From contig NZ_VFSD01000010.1 of NCBI RefSeq assembly GCF_014332515.1, positions 111,619 to 175,618 of the forward strand: a stretch of DNA of 64,000 bases, read 5' to 3'. This DNA comes from Pontibacter beigongshangensis (GTDB lineage Bacteria; Bacteroidota; Bacteroidia; Cytophagales; Hymenobacteraceae). This document shows positions 61,449 to 64,000 of this stretch, piece after piece; position 1 is the first letter of the stretch, and every line of letters begins with the position of its first letter. Below the pieces are notes generated by a model, which saw only the letters and a list, made by a program, of their open reading frames with translations, did no database searches and had not been told where the DNA came from. Both the position numbers and the translations under genes were made by a program.

Positions 61449-62516
61449 TTGAAAATTATTAAGAACAGATCAACTGCTTTACAGGAGCATGCTGCAAACA
61501 AATTGGTTTGCGGCATGCTCCTGTTTTTATGTCTCTTCTCGATGGAGGCTTGCGTGCAAAAGGTAGCCCTTACGGCAGCAGCGCCCAAGCCTGTCTTCAG
61601 AGATCCGGTATTTGATGGAGCCGCCGACCCGGTGGTGATCTGGAACCGGCAGGAGGAGAAGTGGTTTATGTTCTATACCAACCGCCGCGCCAACGCCGAC
61701 AGCCTCGATGGTGTAACCTGGGTGCACGGCACCCGCATCGGTATAGCTGAGTCTGCCGACGGTGCCAGTTGGACTTACCGCGACACCTGCGACATACGCT
61801 ACCGGCTGACCGACTATACCCACTGGGCACCCGAGGTGATCGAATACCAGGGGCTGTACCACATGTACCTGACTTATGTGCCCGGCGTGTTTAAAGACTG
61901 GCGGCACCCGCGCAGCATCGTGCACCTGACCAGCCGGAACCTCATAAACTGGGAATATGAGTCTACGCTGCAGCTGGCTTCTGACCGATGCATAGATGCC
62001 TGTGTGTTTCCCTTGCCCGATGGCAGCTGGCGCATGTACTACAACAATGAGCGAGCCGGAAAATCTATCTTCTTCGCCGACAGCCCCGATCTCTACACCT
62101 GGACCGACAGCGGCAAGCGGGTAGTGGGCGATAAGGGGGGAGAAGGTCCCAAGGTTTTTCAGTGGAAAGACAAATACTGGATGGTGGTAGATAACTGGCA
62201 GGGGCTTGGCATTTACTCATCTGATGATATGGTAAACTGGAGGCGACAGGAGCAGAACATTTTGCAGGAACCCGGTAGCGGCGATGACGACCAGGTGATA
62301 GGCGGCCACGCTGATGTGGTGGTAAGCGGAGAAAGAGCGTTTATCTATTATTTTACACACCCCGGCCGCACCTCAGAAAACAAAGGCAAAGACAGCTACG
62401 AAACCAGAAGAAGCTCCATACAGGTGGCAGAACTCACCTATCGGGATGGGCAAATTATCTGCGACAGAGACAAGCCGGTGCATGTGGATCTGAAGGCTGC
62501 CCGTAAGGAAAACTAA
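61449..62516 (+). CDS. GH43-like beta-propeller lipoprotein
   Basis: Up to 355 residues from TTG 61449. The ATG at 61515 (MLLFLCLFSMEAC) gives only a 12-residue signal without positive charge, so the start is uncertain; a lipobox-like MEAC is present in either case. Propeller motifs GAADPVVIWNRQEEKWFMFYT, DACVFPLPDGSWRMYYNNE and GEGPKVFQWKDKYWMVVD give the three acidic blocks of GH43-type folds, but the order of residues differs from classical GH43 and the activity is unknown. A terminator hairpin (61481-61528) spans its first codons, and a 23-bp tandem duplication includes its stop codon. Confidence 0.75.
   Translation: MKIIKNRSTALQEHAANKLVCGMLLFLCLFSMEACVQKVALTAAAPKPVFRDPVFDGAADPVVIWNRQEEKWFMFYTNRRANADSLDGVTWVHGTRIGIAESADGASWTYRDTCDIRYRLTDYTHWAPEVIEYQGLYHMYLTYVPGVFKDWRHPRSIVHLTSRNLINWEYESTLQLASDRCIDACVFPLPDGSWRMYYNNERAGKSIFFADSPDLYTWTDSGKRVVGDKGGEGPKVFQWKDKYWMVVDNWQGLGIYSSDDMVNWRRQEQNILQEPGSGDDDQVIGGHADVVVSGERAFIYYFTHPGRTSENKGKDSYETRRSSIQVAELTYRDGQIICDRDKPVHVDLKAARKEN
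61481..61528 (+). terminator. Terminator hairpin overlapping the next gene's start
   Basis: ACAGGAGCATGCTGCAAAC (61481-61499) pairs with 61506-61524 with a single T-G mismatch, 6-base loop, then TTTTAT. It fits the end of the GH51 transcript but lies within the open frame of the following gene, so it might attenuate it. Confidence 0.8.
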
Positions 62517-62543
62517 AGGCTGCCCGTAAGGAAAACTAAAGGC
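62493..62543 (+). repeat. 23-bp tandem duplication across a stop codon
   Basis: The 23-base unit that begins AAGGCTGCCCG and ends GGAAAACTA (62493-62515) is repeated directly at 62516-62538, with the first five bases present again. The first copy contains the last codons and stop of the GH43-like gene. Confidence 0.85.
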
Positions 62544-62607
62544 CGGCAACAGAAATGCTGCGGATCAAAAAAATCTATTTTCTAACATCAATTTATTATA
62601 ACTTAAC

Positions 62608-63609
62608 ATGAATATTAAATCCAGTTTAAGTAAAATAGCAGGAAGTTTGCTGCTGGCAGTTGCTACGTTTGCGGCGGCACCGGCTATGGCGAGTGCTCCA
62701 GTTGATACGCTTGTAAAAGCGACAGGAAACCCGATTTTTACGCATAAGTACACCGCCGACCCGGCTGCACTGGTGCACAAGGGCAGGGTATACCTTTATG
62801 CCGGCCACGACCAGGCACCACCCAGGCACGAAGGATACGTGATGAACGAATGGCTCGTATTCTCTTCGGAGGATCTGGTGAACTGGACGGAACACCCTGT
62901 ACCGTTGGCACCAAAGGATTTTGCCTGGGCCAGCGGTGATGCCTGGGCCTCGCATGTGATTGAGCGCAACGGCAAGTTTTACTGGTACTCCACGGTTACG
63001 CATGCTACCAAACCTGGTAAGGCTATAGGAGTGGCAGTGGCTGATAACCCGATCGGGCCTTTTAAAGACGCTATTGGCTCCGCACTGATTACCAACGACA
63101 TGACCACCGATACCAACATCAGCTGGGACGACATTGATCCAGCCGTATTTTTAGATGATAAGGGGCAGGCGTATCTTTTCTGGGGGAACACTATTTTATA
63201 TTATGCCAAACTTAAAGCAAACATGATTGAACTGGACGGTCCGGTACAGAAAATTACCAACCTGCCGCACTTTACCGAAGCCCCCTGGATACACAAGCGC
63301 AACGGCTGGTACTACCTCTCGTACGCTTACCAGTTCCCGGAAAAAACAGCCTACGCCATGAGCAAAAGCCTGGATGGACCCTGGGAATATAAAGGGATAT
63401 TGAATGAGATAGCCGGCAATTCCAACACCAACCATCAGTCTATCATCGAGTTTAAAGGCAAAAGCTACTTCATTTACCATAACGGAGGCGTGCAGACAGA
63501 CGGTGGGAGCTTCCGAAGGTCGGTCTGCATCGATTACCTCCATTATAACAAAGACGGAACCTTGAAACGAGTGCAGATGACGACAGAGGGAATTAAGCCT
63601 GCTAAGTAG
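62608..63609 (+). CDS. GH43 glycoside hydrolase
   Basis: 333 residues with a Sec signal (IAGSLLLAVATFAAAPAMASA, cleavage near 31). The GH43 acids are visible: Asp in KYTADPAALVHKGRVYLYAG, Asp in DDIDPAVFLDDKGQAYLFWG and Glu in FTEAPWIHKRNGWYYLSYAY. Probably an exo-acting arabinofuranosidase or xylosidase; single domain, without the C-terminal sandwich of the 43229 protein. It is 91 bp after the GH43-like lipoprotein and likely part of the GH51 unit or its own transcript. A terminator follows at 63694. Confidence 0.9.
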   Translation: MNIKSSLSKIAGSLLLAVATFAAAPAMASAPVDTLVKATGNPIFTHKYTADPAALVHKGRVYLYAGHDQAPPRHEGYVMNEWLVFSSEDLVNWTEHPVPLAPKDFAWASGDAWASHVIERNGKFYWYSTVTHATKPGKAIGVAVADNPIGPFKDAIGSALITNDMTTDTNISWDDIDPAVFLDDKGQAYLFWGNTILYYAKLKANMIELDGPVQKITNLPHFTEAPWIHKRNGWYYLSYAYQFPEKTAYAMSKSLDGPWEYKGILNEIAGNSNTNHQSIIEFKGKSYFIYHNGGVQTDGGSFRRSVCIDYLHYNKDGTLKRVQMTTEGIKPAK

Positions 63610-64000
63610 CGTTCGATTTCCGACTTGGCCACAGCCTCAGATTTTGACGACCAGGAGGAGATGATTATATTTTGAGGCAGGAAGATAAAAATCTAAGCCC
63701 CACTTTTCGGAATAGATATTTTCCGGGAAGTGGGGCTTTCTGGTTTGAATAGTTTCAACAACCTTTATTACAGCTAGTAAGGCCAGTGTGCTTTTCTGGC
63801 AATCTAGTGGCCTAGGTGGGATAAAGAATAGGTCTGCTTTATTAGGAGACTTTATCGATGCTTTTTATCATACCTAGACGAAATGGGTATTAGCTATTTC
63901 TATTCAAAGGGCAAATAAACCAAATTCTCTGTGTATACATAAGTTGGGTTGCATAATAATTTATAGAAAGTTGACATGACTGCAGAAGAAAAGGAAAGAC
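63610..64000. other. Window end: terminator and possible gene start
   Basis: Terminator 63694-63742, then AT-rich non-coding sequence. ATG at 63976 opens a frame (MTAEEKER...) that runs off the window and could be the start of a gene; too short to judge. Confidence 0.4.
63694..63742 (+). terminator. Intrinsic terminator after last GH43
   Basis: AAGCCCCACTT and AAGTGGGGCTTTCT arms with an AT-rich 21-base loop that itself can partly pair. It lies about 85 bases after the GH43 stop. Confidence 0.78.

Overview
The window is bacterial and points to a member of the Bacteroidota, most likely an aerobic Cytophagales relative of Pontibacter/Hymenobacter. The evidence is a SusC/SusD pair, T9SS-type C-terminal sorting domains, many lipoprotein signal peptides, a menC-type gene, few clear Shine-Dalgarno sites, and moderate GC (by eye around 50%) with AT-rich spacers. 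No rRNA, tRNA, CRISPR array, integrase or transposase gene was seen.

Layout. 1-10.3 kb is housekeeping or mixed: the end of a universal stress protein, a frameshifted MarC membrane protein, an M13 peptidase lipoprotein, an ergothioneine-type cluster (egtB, egtD and a PLP aminotransferase), menC and a small lipoprotein. 11.1-16.5 kb is a non-phosphorylating deoxy-sugar pathway (FucP-like permease, SDR, FAH-family hydrolase, lactonase, zinc dehydrogenase). 17.8-31 kb is a glucuronoxylan locus: susC, susD, uxuA, GH115, a sialate-O-acetylesterase-type esterase and GH43. 31-34.7 kb is an interruption with a SulP transporter and an AT-rich patch of small hypothetical genes. 35-40.5 kb is on the minus strand: GH67, SDR and GH10, with a LacI regulator upstream. 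41-63.6 kb is pectin/arabinan and more xylan: PL1, GH43, GH28, a VIT1-type transporter, a second GH115, a 2193-residue PL1-PL9-PL1 protein, GH51 and two further GH43-like proteins.

How it fits together. The GH10 xylanase opens the backbone, GH115 and GH67 remove (methyl)glucuronate, the esterase removes acetyl groups, and GH43/GH51 trim xylose and arabinose. SusC/SusD imports oligosaccharides. UxuA and probably the SDR beside GH67 feed glucuronate into the mannonate/KDG route, but the isomerase, KDG kinase and aldolase are not in the window. Only the two pectate-lyase proteins carry T9SS sorting domains; the other enzymes look lipid-anchored or periplasmic. Shared palindromes tie the parts together. 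An identical LacI-type box lies before susC and lacI, with close variants before PL1 and between the giant lyase and GH51. A second palindrome (ACAAACA...TGTTTGT type) lies before the fucP operon, susC and GH67.

The most striking unexplained structure is a dispersed intergenic repeat, about 40-60 bp long, seen in 20 copies in 64 kb. Each copy has a CAG-rich head, a CTCCGGAG palindrome, a T-run and an ATTNNAATAATT tail. It is never inside a recognised gene, lies in both orientations, and in two copies the palindrome is kept by paired base changes. It often sits next to other repeats (REP-like pairs and inverted repeats). A homologous leader of about 140 bp, running up to the start codon of two unrelated genes, is a second notable repeat.
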